DNA of 64,000 bases from Paenibacillus phyllosphaerae (GTDB lineage Bacteria; Bacillota; Bacilli; Paenibacillales; Paenibacillaceae): contig NZ_JACHXK010000019.1 of assembly GCF_014192105.1 (NCBI RefSeq), forward strand, positions 96,457 to 160,456. Direction: 5' to 3'. The position numbers and the translations under genes are program-made. Shown here piece by piece: positions 34,321 to 42,876 of the stretch. The stretch's first letter is position 1; the number at the start of each line of letters is the position of its first letter. The notes beneath the pieces were generated by a model. It made no database searches, had not been told where the DNA came from, and saw nothing but the letters and a program-made list of their open reading frames with translations.

Positions 34321-34366
34321 GAAACGGACAACCTTGTTCCTCTGTTGGGGAAAGGTTGTCCGTTTC
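34321..34366. terminator. Terminator hairpin between converging genes
   Basis: 15-bp perfect stem GAAACGGACAACCTT / AAGGTTGTCCGTTTC with a 16-nt loop. The T runs are short on both sides, but the position just after the rhomboid stop supports a terminator role. Confidence 0.7.
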
Positions 34367-34392
34367 ACATTTGATCTTCAGTTGTAGGCATA

Positions 34393-34782
34393 TTAGATCG
34401 ATTTGCGCAGGTCATTGCGATCTGCTTCCTTATTCATCAGAATGTGTGCATAAGCTTCCTTCGAACGCAGCATAGCAAGTTGAAGCAGCTCGTCTTGATT
34501 GCGAACCTCGCGAAGATGAACGATCTTCTCATGATACAACAGATCCGTCTCCATAAATTCACTGATCAACGATTGAACGCGGAAGCCATACATCGAATAA
34601 TCCGCATCCTCGACTGCACGAAGCTGTTCGGCAATTGTCAATACTTCAGCGAACTCCTGTTTGAAACGTCGGTCGGTCCGCCACGAGCCGGCTGGCTTCG
34701 TATGGAATAGTTCCGAGATTACGCGCGTAAACCCATTCGCTCTTTCTACCATTTCGTTCAATACTAGCATGTTATCATGCAT
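34393..34782 (-). CDS. Hypothetical helical protein, 129 aa
   Basis: Not recognised. The start is ATG 34782 with TTGAGGTG at 6 nt; an in-frame TTG nine codons upstream is less likely. The protein is entirely helical and rich in Met, Leu, Glu and Arg, e.g. MLVLNEMVERANGFTRVISELFHT and EFMETDLLYHEKIVHLREV. There is no signal or membrane segment. It has a good promoter with upstream direct repeats (34847-34927), suggesting dedicated regulation. Monocistronic. Confidence 0.7.
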   Translation of the reverse strand: MHDNMLVLNEMVERANGFTRVISELFHTKPAGSWRTDRRFKQEFAEVLTIAEQLRAVEDADYSMYGFRVQSLISEFMETDLLYHEKIVHLREVRNQDELLQLAMLRSKEAYAHILMNKEADRNDLRKSI

Positions 34783-34846
34783 ATTCTTCACCTCAATTTG
34801 TATTTTCAATTAAATCTTGGAAGATTCTACAGCAGCTGTTCTTTTA

Positions 34847-34927
34847 ACAATAAAGCATTCTGTCTGATGTGTCAACTAACATGACATATTTCCCAGTTGA
34901 TTGTAATGTCCATGTCATATTTTTCCC
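34847..34927 (-). promoter_or_regulatory. Promoter plus two direct repeats
   Basis: Minus strand: TTGACA (34875-34870), 17-nt spacer, TATTGT (34852-34847). Just upstream are GGGAAATATGTCATG (34894-34880) and GGGAAAAATATGACATG (34927-34911), spaced 33 nt start to start and 5 nt from the -35. This looks like an activator site pair. A related ATATGACA lies further upstream at 34942-34949. Confidence 0.55.
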
Positions 34928-34948
34928 TTATTATTACAGGAATATGAC

Positions 34949-34986
34949 AAAAGCCTTCAAAACATGTTGTCATGTCATGAAGGCTT
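34949..34986 (-). terminator. Intrinsic terminator of the lactonase gene
   Basis: Minus-strand 9-bp stem AAGCCTTCA / TGAAGGCTT followed by TTTTG, 33 nt after the stop at 35019. Confidence 0.75.
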
Positions 34987-35018
34987 ATAAAACAAGTGTT
35001 TCTATAAAGGCGCACTAT

Positions 35019-36107
35019 TTAGACGTTGACATATACCGGCTGCACGCACACAGGCTTGGAGACGGTGATGCTGTTGCCTGTTGGGCTGATGCGTCCGCTC
35101 TCTTGGTCTACTCGGAACGTCACGATATTGTTGCCGTCGCGATTGGCGCACAGCAAGTATTGTCCGTTCGGTGTCATCGCAAAATGCCGCGGGTGTCCGC
35201 CTTGCGTCGATTCATGCTGTACGAGCGTCAGTCTGCCGCTCTCCGGATCGATTGCGTGGACGACGATGCTGTCATGCCCGCGATTCGAGCCATACAAGAA
35301 ACGCCCGTCGTTCGATACGGCGATCTCCGCTGTCGTATTCTCTCCTGCGAATCCGCCTGCCGGCAGCGTCGGGACCGTCTCGATGCTTGTCAGCGTTCCT
35401 TCTTGCTGATTCCACGCATACGACGTGATCGAAGAATCGACTTCGTTAATGACGAACGCATAGTTGCCATTCGGATGGAATGCCAGATGGCGAGGGCCTG
35501 CCCCGGGATGCGTGTTGGTCGTGCCGTGCAGGTTCAGCTTGCCGTTCTCCCGGTCAATCGCATAGATGAAGATTTTATCGAGACCCAGATCCTGAATGAG
35601 AACGAAGCGGCCGTCCGGGCTGAAGAACGTCGAATGCGGATGCGGACGATCCTGACGCTCCGGATGCGCGCCTTTGCCTTCGTGCTGCTGCGTGTCGAGC
35701 AGCTGCCCGATCTCGCCGTTATCCGTTATCTCCAGCAGCCCTGCCATGCCGCCATGATAGCTGACGACGATCAGATACGGCTTCTGGTCGTCCCGCTGAA
35801 TATGGCAGGTTGGTCCGGATACGGTCAATGCCCGGTTCAGCAGCTTGATTGAGCCGCTGATCGGGTCAAAAGCGAACGATGCGGCTTCGCCGGCTTTCTT
35901 GCCTTCGGCCGTCGTCGCTTCGGAGATGGCATACAGCCTTCTTTGTTCCGCATCGACATTAAGGAAAGTCGGGTTCTTGAATCCCGATACTTGATCCAGC
36001 TGGGTTAACTCCCCAGACGCTTCATTCATGACGAACGAATAAATGCTATGGTCCTCTGTTTCGGCATAAGAGCCTGCGAATACGAGCAATTTCTGATTAA
36101 CGGACAC
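35019..36107 (-). CDS. Lactonase family beta-propeller (6-phosphogluconolactonase-type)
   Basis: 362 aa, seven-bladed propeller of the YkgB/Pgl (Lactonase, COG2706) family. It shows repeated blades ending in 'L-Y-A-I-S', 'HPHSTFFSPDGRFVLIQDLG', 'GPRHLAFHPNGNYAFVINE', 'GGFAGENTTAEIAVSNDGRFLYGSNRGHDSI' and 'GGHPRHFAMTPNGQYLLCANRDGN', all hallmarks. Likely hydrolyses 6-phosphogluconolactone or a related sugar lactone in the cytosol. I choose GTG 36107, which has AGGAGGGG about 8 nt upstream, over a longer TTG/ATG extension of 17 residues. It would complement the glucose dehydrogenase pathway, though it is not linked to it. Confidence 0.88.
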   Translation of the reverse strand: MSVNQKLLVFAGSYAETEDHSIYSFVMNEASGELTQLDQVSGFKNPTFLNVDAEQRRLYAISEATTAEGKKAGEAASFAFDPISGSIKLLNRALTVSGPTCHIQRDDQKPYLIVVSYHGGMAGLLEITDNGEIGQLLDTQQHEGKGAHPERQDRPHPHSTFFSPDGRFVLIQDLGLDKIFIYAIDRENGKLNLHGTTNTHPGAGPRHLAFHPNGNYAFVINEVDSSITSYAWNQQEGTLTSIETVPTLPAGGFAGENTTAEIAVSNDGRFLYGSNRGHDSIVVHAIDPESGRLTLVQHESTQGGHPRHFAMTPNGQYLLCANRDGNNIVTFRVDQESGRISPTGNSITVSKPVCVQPVYVNV

Positions 36108-36198
36108 CGTTGTTTCCCCTCCTGCATACGATCTGGCATTCACGCCAGTCCAAGTCAAATTGTACTAATCGTAGCATCTTCAGCGCGGACAAGCAAAT

Positions 36199-36226
36199 AC
36201 CCCCTTACCATATGAGGCAAGAGGGT
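36199..36226 (-). terminator. Intrinsic terminator of the WG-repeat gene
   Basis: Minus-strand 11-bp stem ACCCTCTTGCC / GGTAAGGGGGT (two wobbles) with a 6-nt loop, followed by ATTTGCTT. It lies 34 nt after the stop at 36261. Confidence 0.65.
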
Positions 36227-36260
36227 GAGCTGTACACAACGGATCGGACCCGCGAACCGG

Positions 36261-38753
36261 TTAATGAAAGGAGCGCCAGAAAGCGCCCTCGGTATTCAGA
36301 ATCGATTGCAACTGCGAGAACGGAATGTTGAAGGTCGGGAAACCTGCCGCATAGGGTCCGATTTCGTATGGCGCGAAGTACAGATGCAGGGCATTCGCCG
36401 ACACGAAGAACGGCTGGTCGGCCGCGATCCCTTTATAGGTGTCAGGGAACACATAATCGTACTTAGGATCTTCCTTGATCTGTTGACCGACAATGTCGCT
36501 GAGCACTTTGACATAGTCGCTGCCTGGCTTGAACAGATCGCTAAGGGTATAGATATCGCCGGTCGTCAAATTGATCGGTACGTAGATCATGGTCGGCATC
36601 CCGTGCGCGGCCCCGAACGGATAATTGTAGCCGGTCAGCTGCAGCTGCAGCAAATCCTTCTTGAAGAAGGAGACCTCGAAATCGCCGGAGTAGGAGGCGT
36701 CCAGCTGCTTCTCGGATGGAACGGGCTTCACCTGGGACAGCGTCTTCAGTCTCGCATTCAATTTCTGCTGCTCCGCCGCGCGCTTCATCCCTTCAACCTG
36801 CGGATAATAGACCAGATAGTCCTTATTCGGCTTATACTTCACTTCCCGAACGCGATACGGCTCATGCAGCGGGATGACGGCGTTCGGTTTCCAGACGACT
36901 TGCCCGTCACGCTTCAAATAGGATAAGCGTTGATCGACGTTCGCCGCAATTAGTCCGTCTTCGATGGTAAGCGTTCCGCTTCCGTCTACCCGCGGATAGC
37001 CGGATGCCGCGTTGCCGCTGCGATCGATGAAGTAAGTCTGCGTCTTATCATAGACGGCCGCGAGACCATTCTTGAAGTCCGACACGTCGTAATAGAGGAA
37101 ATCGGACAGCCGCTCGCCTTTGTTATCGGCGATGGCGAAGCGAGAACCCTTGAACGGCTCTTGCTCATCAATGGCCCGCCCGAGCGCCAGCCGCTGCTCG
37201 CCTAACTGCCGGATCTCGTTGTAGGTCGGCTTCACGATGAAGATCCCCTTCTTGTCGATGAGGCCATAATTCGACTTGAAGTCATCCGATGTATTCACGA
37301 CCGCCCGGCCGCCCTCGAATGGACCTGCCATCGAATACGCAGGCGGAATGACCACTTTGCCCGCCTCGTTGATATAGCCGTACTTGCCTCCCGCTTCCTG
37401 TTGGAAGGCCAACAAGCCATCTCCCAGCGAACTTACGTAAGGATATGCATACGTTGCGATGCGGCTGCCATTAGGTCGAATCAAAGCATATTCATTCTCC
37501 TTCACCTGAACGACCGCCTTGTTATGGCTAAAATCGCTCGCGGACATAAAGGTGGCGGGAATCGCTTCGTTGCCGCTCAGGTCCAAATAGCCGTATTTGC
37601 TGTTGCCGTCAGGTTCAGTAGAATTGAACATTGCCCGACCGTCATGATAGGTGCCGATGTAGCTGTACGCCTTAGTCGTGAGCACATGACCGGCCTCGTC
37701 GATTACCTTGAATCCTTCCTTGTCGATGACTGACGAGCGCCCTTCGGAGAAACCGGTAATCGAATCGTAGATCGGCTGCACGACGAATTTGCCTGCCGTG
37801 TTGATCAGGCCCGCTCCCCCTTCCGTCTGGACAACGGCTAGTCCGTTGTCCTGGAAGCTGTTTGCCATTGTGAAACGGGGTTGAATCGACATGTTGCCGT
37901 TGCGATCGATATATCCCCATTGGGTGGCGGAAGCCGTACGTACCGCGGCCGGGAACAAACCTGACAGCCGGGTCAGATCCTCGCCCTTCCATGCTTTGAG
38001 AATCGCTTTCTCCAGTTGCTGCAGCTCCTCTTTGGACGGGTACGGCGAAGTGAACTGCTGGGCTTTGCGCACCGTTTGAAGCGCTTGCGGATACAGTCCT
38101 GCCTTGAACTGCGCATCGGCAAGGTAGTACCAATAAAACGTATAGTCGGGATGCTGGCGCACCATGCTTTCGTAATAGGCGACGACTTTCAAGAAGTACA
38201 GCCGGTACAGATCATGCGCCGGCACGAACTGCCCGTTGTCGTAACGCAGCACCTCGACGCGGTAAGCTTCACCCGTATCGTGTACCCAGATGGCGAGTTC
38301 GGCTTTGCCATCCGGACCCGATGGCCCATGTAGATCCAATACTTCAATATAGCTGTAGGTGAGCGGCTCTTGCACGACATTCACAAGCTCGTTCGGCCGC
38401 CACTCATATACGCCCAGCTGCGACCATACTGCGCCGAGCTGCCAGCCGACGAGCAGGTTGTTATGTCCAGCCCCGGTAATCGGAGCCGAAGTCAGCAGGG
38501 TAACGCCGAAGCCTGGCCCCTTCTCATTCAGCACGGCCTCCCAGCCGCTTGGCGTACCGCGCAGCACGAGTAAGTATAGGGAATCGTCATACTTATAGAC
38601 AACCGCGATCTCAGGCGCCCGGTCACCGTTGAGGTCGACCGAGATGACTGCCGGGTGGGGAGCTGGACGATCAATCGTCACAATAACGGCTCCCTGTGGC
38701 AAATAGCGGGTAACGATTTGTACAAGATGAGCTTCGATTGCATTCATACGCAT
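36261..38753 (-). CDS. WG-repeat protein with C-terminal DUF3298/DUF4163 domain
   Basis: About 830 aa. The N-terminal region (1-200) is FG-GAP-like (ISVDLNGDRAPEIAVVY). A helical TPR-like stretch (about 200-265) follows, then about ten WG-type repeats (270-600) such as WGYIDRNG, YGYLDLSG, YGYINEAG and YGLIDKKG. The last ~170 aa (SGDFEVSFFKK..., GAAHGMPTMIYVPINLTTGDIYTLSDLF, then a ...DYVFPDT... segment) match the DUF3298/DUF4163 module found in secreted and spore-associated proteins such as PdaC. There is no signal peptide at either possible N terminus. The start is uncertain: ATG 38753 (GGGAGG at 10 nt) is favoured, 38771 and 38747 are possible. Confidence 0.8.
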   Translation of the reverse strand: MRMNAIEAHLVQIVTRYLPQGAVIVTIDRPAPHPAVISVDLNGDRAPEIAVVYKYDDSLYLLVLRGTPSGWEAVLNEKGPGFGVTLLTSAPITGAGHNNLLVGWQLGAVWSQLGVYEWRPNELVNVVQEPLTYSYIEVLDLHGPSGPDGKAELAIWVHDTGEAYRVEVLRYDNGQFVPAHDLYRLYFLKVVAYYESMVRQHPDYTFYWYYLADAQFKAGLYPQALQTVRKAQQFTSPYPSKEELQQLEKAILKAWKGEDLTRLSGLFPAAVRTASATQWGYIDRNGNMSIQPRFTMANSFQDNGLAVVQTEGGAGLINTAGKFVVQPIYDSITGFSEGRSSVIDKEGFKVIDEAGHVLTTKAYSYIGTYHDGRAMFNSTEPDGNSKYGYLDLSGNEAIPATFMSASDFSHNKAVVQVKENEYALIRPNGSRIATYAYPYVSSLGDGLLAFQQEAGGKYGYINEAGKVVIPPAYSMAGPFEGGRAVVNTSDDFKSNYGLIDKKGIFIVKPTYNEIRQLGEQRLALGRAIDEQEPFKGSRFAIADNKGERLSDFLYYDVSDFKNGLAAVYDKTQTYFIDRSGNAASGYPRVDGSGTLTIEDGLIAANVDQRLSYLKRDGQVVWKPNAVIPLHEPYRVREVKYKPNKDYLVYYPQVEGMKRAAEQQKLNARLKTLSQVKPVPSEKQLDASYSGDFEVSFFKKDLLQLQLTGYNYPFGAAHGMPTMIYVPINLTTGDIYTLSDLFKPGSDYVKVLSDIVGQQIKEDPKYDYVFPDTYKGIAADQPFFVSANALHLYFAPYEIGPYAAGFPTFNIPFSQLQSILNTEGAFWRSFH

Positions 38754-38879
38754 CCGTTTCACGCCTCCCATCGCTTGCGGATCGTGCGACTCGCAAGGTA
38801 TAGCGCTGCTTCGCCTAATGGTATGCTGCTAACCGCCAAATATGACGATTCCTTTCGAATAAACTCGCCTTGCCTTCAT

Positions 38880-39500
38880 TCATGCCCTCGGTATAAGCCC
38901 CATTAAGAATAACTCCACGATCTCTCCGGCCGCCTCGCTTGGCGTCAGCATGCCCTCCTGCAGTTCTGGCTGATTGCGCATCAGCATCAGCATCATGAAC
39001 GCATGCGCGAGGAACATCGCATTGCGGGCTTTGATCAGGCCGTCGTCCATCGCATTCTGGAATACCCCGGCCAGCAAGATGTGCAGTTGCTGTTCTTGAT
39101 GCCTGACTTGCTCGATCTGTTCCTCGCTCAAGACGTCGGATGCCTTGCGCATCATGGTCTCGAACTCGACATGGGAATGCCGCAGCAGCCCCTCGGCAAG
39201 CTTCTGCAGCCGCATGGGGAGCTCTCGCTCGCCCTGCACGATCTCTTCGCTGCGGGCTAACGCATTGCGGAGCATCCTTAGAATCGATTCGGTGAAGAGC
39301 GCGCCCTTGTCCTTAAAATAATGATAGACGGTCGCTTTCGTGACGCCGCATAGGTTCGCCACCTCTTGCAGGGAGACCTTGTCGTACCCAAGCTCCATGA
39401 ACTGTCTGGCTGCCGTCATGAGAATCTGATTCCGGGTCGCGTCCGAGCGTTTGCCGCGCGGGCGTCCGGTACGGGATTTGGATGTAAGCTTGTCTTCCAT
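38880..39500 (-). CDS. TetR/AcrR family repressor
   Basis: About 206 aa (ATG 39500; an in-frame GTG 15 nt upstream is possible). The N-terminal HTH reads RNQILMTAARQFMELGYDKVSLQEVANLCGVTKATVYHYFKDKGALF, the typical TetR_N pattern, and is followed by a helical ligand-binding domain. A basic tail KSRTGRPRGKRSD precedes the HTH. It is divergent from the MMPL exporter gene with 137 nt between them, and a perfect palindrome sits in the exporter promoter spacer. It is very likely the local repressor of that exporter. Confidence 0.92.
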   Translation of the reverse strand: MEDKLTSKSRTGRPRGKRSDATRNQILMTAARQFMELGYDKVSLQEVANLCGVTKATVYHYFKDKGALFTESILRMLRNALARSEEIVQGERELPMRLQKLAEGLLRHSHVEFETMMRKASDVLSEEQIEQVRHQEQQLHILLAGVFQNAMDDGLIKARNAMFLAHAFMMLMLMRNQPELQEGMLTPSEAAGEIVELFLMGLIPRA

Positions 39501-39545
39501 TGTGTCCACACTCACTTATGTCATAAAGTTTTAAGAATTGCCCGA

Positions 39546-39575
39546 TTGAAATATCTACCCCAGAGTAGATATAAT
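39546..39575 (+). promoter_or_regulatory. MMPL promoter with TetR operator in the spacer
   Basis: TTGAAA (39546-39551), 18-nt spacer, TATAAT (39570-39575). The palindrome ATATCTAC-CCCAGA-GTAGATAT (39551-39572, 8-bp arms) fills the spacer, the classic position for a TetR repressor site. Confidence 0.75.
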
Positions 39576-39637
39576 GATAACGAATTACTTTTATTTTACA
39601 CCTGTACGTTCGAGATTGAAATGGAGGATGACCTTTA

Positions 39638-41866
39638 ATGGCGCAAGACAATTGGCTAACGAAGTACAGCAAGCTTATTGCGGGTAAACGAACGAGATGG
39701 ATCACCATACTCGTCTGGATCGTAGCAACCGTAGTATTAAGCTTGACCTTGCCGCAAGTAGGCGAGAACGAAATCAACAATGCACCGAATTTGAAAGCTT
39801 CCGAACCATCGATGGTTGCCAACCATCTTATTGAGGAACAGTTCCCGAGTTCGTCCGGGTTGCCCGCCTTGCTCGTATGGCATGATGTTAGCGGAATAAC
39901 GGCTGAAGATCTGGCCCACGTGAAGAAACTGGCTGCGCAGCTTAGCGAGCAGCCGCTCGAAAATCAATCCGGGCTAGCCCCTTTCCATCAACTGCCTGAC
40001 GCAGCGCTGCTCGGCCAGGTTTCGGAGGATGGGACCACGCTGATCCAACCGATCTTCTTCTTGGAGAATACCGATACCGAGACGCTGGAGAAGAATCTGG
40101 AAACGATCAAAGTATCCGTGACCGCCGATGTTGGATATGATCCGTTCGAACAAGCGACGGAAGACGGCCAGCTCAGTGCCCGTATCACGGGTCCTGTCGG
40201 TATTTCGGTCGATGCCACCGCATTGTTCAGCGGAGCCGACGTCTCGCTCTTGATCGCAACCGTCGTGATCGTCCTGGTCATTCTGCTCTTTATCTATCGT
40301 TCGCCGATTCTGGCCCTGATCCCGCTTGTCGGCGTCGGCTTCGCTTACGGCATCACAAGCCCGCTGCTCGGGTGGATGGCGGGAGAAGGCTGGATTACCG
40401 TCGACTCGCAAGGCATATCCATTATGACCGTGCTCCTGTTCGGCGCCGGTACGGACTATTGCTTGTTCCTCATCTCCCACTTCCGTCAAGAGCTGTTGCG
40501 GCACGAGAACAAGATGACCGCGCTGTTCACCGCCATGAAAGACGCTACCGGCGCCGTCGCGATGAGCGGCTTTACCGTCGTGCTGTCCTTACTCGCGCTG
40601 CTCTTGGCGAAATACGGGGCATACCACCGTTTTGCGATACCGTTCAGTTTGTCGATCCTAGTCATGGGCATTGCCAGCGTTACGCTCGTTCCGGCGATCC
40701 TATCCATCATCGGCCGTGCTTCCTTCTATCCATTCGTACCGCGTACATTGGAGATGAAACAACAGCGTGCCGCTGCCAAGGGTAAGCCGCTTCCTGCGCA
40801 GACGGCCAAAACAACGTTCGGCATGCGGATCGGCAACCTGGTTACGCGCAAGCCGGTTGCGGTTACCGTCGTCTCGGTGGCGGTGCTAGCCATATTGGCC
40901 GCCTTTGCTCCGCAGGTCAAGTACAATTACGATATCTTGTCCTCCTTCCCGAAGACGATGGAATCCCGTGAAGGTTTCGATATTATTGCCAAGTCCTTCT
41001 CGTCCGGTTCGCTTGCGCCCGTCACGGTGGTCATCGATTCGGAAGGCAAGGAAACCGGATTACGTGAGTACCTGCAATCCTTGCCGCAAGTGGCCAGCGT
41101 CACGGAGCCGATCGCGGGGACCAAGGATGCGAATCTGCAATCCTACGAAATCACGCTTAGCATGAATCCTTACTCCTTGGAAGCGATGAGCTTCATTCCT
41201 GAATTGGAGGATCAAGTCAGCACCTTCTTGAGCGACAAAGGCGGCATCGGCTCGCCGCAAGTATGGATCGGCGGTCAAACGGCCGAACAGCATGATACGA
41301 AGACCGTCGGCGACCGCGACCGGAATATGATCATTCCTGCCGTCATCGTCCTTATCGCCCTCGTACTGCTCGCTTATCTGCGCTCCATCGTCGCGATGCT
41401 GTACCTGATGGGAACGGTGCTGCTCTCTTATGGCGCGGCGCTTGGCCTTGGCTGGATCATCCTGCATTACTTCATGGGCGTAGAGGGCATTCAAGGCGCC
41501 ATCCCGCTCTATGCATTCGTGTTCCTCGTTGCCCTAGGCGAGGACTACAACATCTTCATGGTCTCGAGCATTTGGCAGAAACGCAAAACGATGCCGCTCC
41601 TGCAGGCGATCAAGGAAGGCGTCAGCGAAACGGGCGGCGTTATTACGTCGGCCGGTCTCATTCTTGCCGCGACCTTCGCGGTGCTGGCAACGCTCCCGAT
41701 CCAGGTGCTCGTGCAGTTCGGTATCATTACCGCGATCGGCGTCCTGCTGGATACCTTCGTCGTCCGACCGTTCCTGGTGCCGGCGATTACCGTCCTGCTC
41801 GGCCGCAAAGCCTTCTGGCCTGGACGCGTGTACGAGTCGTCGGACGTGAAGAAACAATCCGCGTAA
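39638..41866 (+). CDS. MMPL/RND family efflux transporter (YdfJ-like)
   Basis: 742 aa with two MMPL repeats and about 12 membrane segments. Each repeat opens with an extracytoplasmic loop of ~150 aa and then a helix bundle. RND-type motifs include GISIMTVLLFGAGTDYCLFLISHFRQEL in repeat 1 and GAIPLYAFVFLVALGEDYNIFMVSSIWQ in repeat 2; both contain the proton-relay GxDY/GEDY motif. The family exports lipids, antibiotics or detergents. The ATG has GGAGG 10 nt upstream. It is controlled by the divergent TetR gene and terminates at 41883-41919. Confidence 0.93.
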   Translation: MAQDNWLTKYSKLIAGKRTRWITILVWIVATVVLSLTLPQVGENEINNAPNLKASEPSMVANHLIEEQFPSSSGLPALLVWHDVSGITAEDLAHVKKLAAQLSEQPLENQSGLAPFHQLPDAALLGQVSEDGTTLIQPIFFLENTDTETLEKNLETIKVSVTADVGYDPFEQATEDGQLSARITGPVGISVDATALFSGADVSLLIATVVIVLVILLFIYRSPILALIPLVGVGFAYGITSPLLGWMAGEGWITVDSQGISIMTVLLFGAGTDYCLFLISHFRQELLRHENKMTALFTAMKDATGAVAMSGFTVVLSLLALLLAKYGAYHRFAIPFSLSILVMGIASVTLVPAILSIIGRASFYPFVPRTLEMKQQRAAAKGKPLPAQTAKTTFGMRIGNLVTRKPVAVTVVSVAVLAILAAFAPQVKYNYDILSSFPKTMESREGFDIIAKSFSSGSLAPVTVVIDSEGKETGLREYLQSLPQVASVTEPIAGTKDANLQSYEITLSMNPYSLEAMSFIPELEDQVSTFLSDKGGIGSPQVWIGGQTAEQHDTKTVGDRDRNMIIPAVIVLIALVLLAYLRSIVAMLYLMGTVLLSYGAALGLGWIILHYFMGVEGIQGAIPLYAFVFLVALGEDYNIFMVSSIWQKRKTMPLLQAIKEGVSETGGVITSAGLILAATFAVLATLPIQVLVQFGIITAIGVLLDTFVVRPFLVPAITVLLGRKAFWPGRVYESSDVKKQSA

Positions 41867-41882
41867 TATTCGTCGTAGACGT

Positions 41883-41919
41883 CAAACGAGCGATCCGCTG
41901 TATTCGGATCGCTCGTTTG
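41883..41919. terminator. Bidirectional terminator
   Basis: 14-bp perfect stem CAAACGAGCGATCC / GGATCGCTCGTTTG, 9-nt loop, between the converging MMPL and HAD genes. Short T runs flank it. Confidence 0.8.
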
Positions 41920-41921
41920 CG

Positions 41922-42611
41922 TTATGCGCCTCGGTTGAGTTCCATGAGAAGAGAACGGAGTTCGCTCAAATGGTAGATAACGTGAGGATGCGCGGCACCC
42001 CCCTGCGGCCATTGCATGAATCCTTCCAGCCAGACGGCACGCAGACCTGCCGCGTTGGCGCCTTGGATATCGTTAATCGGATGATCGCCGATATAGATCG
42101 ACTCCTCCGGCGTCAGCCCGAGCCGTTCCAGCGCTATCGCGTAGATGGCCGGCTGTGGCTTTTTCACCCCGACATCGTCGGATACGATAAGCGCATCGAA
42201 ATAATGTCGTATCCCGGCCCGATCGATCTTGCCATGCTGCGATCCGCTGGATCCATTCGTAATTAACCCAAGGCGATACCCGTCATTGCGCAGCGCTTCG
42301 AGTATATCCAGCGCCCCGTCCATATGTACCGTGAAGCTCGAGAACTGCGTAAACCAGGTTTGGAGCAGCTGCTCTACAGTCGTCGCAGCATCCTTCAACG
42401 GCAGCGTGTCGCGAAGCTCCGTATACAACTCCTTCTTGCTGCGGTAACCGTTCTGATCCGCGCGGATCATCGATGCAACATAGGCCTCAAGCTCATCGTC
42501 GTTGTTCACATGGGCATACTGTTCGATCAGGTATCGCGCATACCGTTCGAATGCCTGCTTCCGGTTCAATAAGGTATTGTCCAAGTCAAACAATACGCCG
42601 CGAATCGCCAC
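41922..42611 (-). CDS. HAD family hydrolase
   Basis: 229 aa, cytosolic phosphatase. Motif I is FDLDNTLL (nucleophile Asp10 and acid Asp12), motif II LITNGS, motif III Lys in DDVGVKKPQPAIY and motif IV YIGDHPINDIQGA. A helical C1 cap lies between about residues 20 and 90, as in YjjG/5'-nucleotidase-like or phosphoglycolate-phosphatase-like HADs. GTG start with AAAGGAGGAG. The substrate is unknown. Confidence 0.9.
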   Translation of the reverse strand: MAIRGVLFDLDNTLLNRKQAFERYARYLIEQYAHVNNDDELEAYVASMIRADQNGYRSKKELYTELRDTLPLKDAATTVEQLLQTWFTQFSSFTVHMDGALDILEALRNDGYRLGLITNGSSGSQHGKIDRAGIRHYFDALIVSDDVGVKKPQPAIYAIALERLGLTPEESIYIGDHPINDIQGANAAGLRAVWLEGFMQWPQGGAAHPHVIYHLSELRSLLMELNRGA

Positions 42612-42876
42612 TGTCTCTCCTCCTTTAATCTCGAGTGGGAATATGTGTAAGTTACATAATCTTACAAGAAATAAACCATTATAACCATAATTATCGTCTT
42701 ATTCATGGGCATGCAGCTCGTAGAGGCTTGACTTGGCAGCATTGCCATTAAAATGTTCACAAACTTGCTTTCTTTCCGTAAGCCAATAACCGATAGATAT
42801 GATATGATTATAGGATGTTTTGACGAAATTTCTTGCAACTCATATTGATCTTAACGATGGAGGAACGCTAGGAGCT

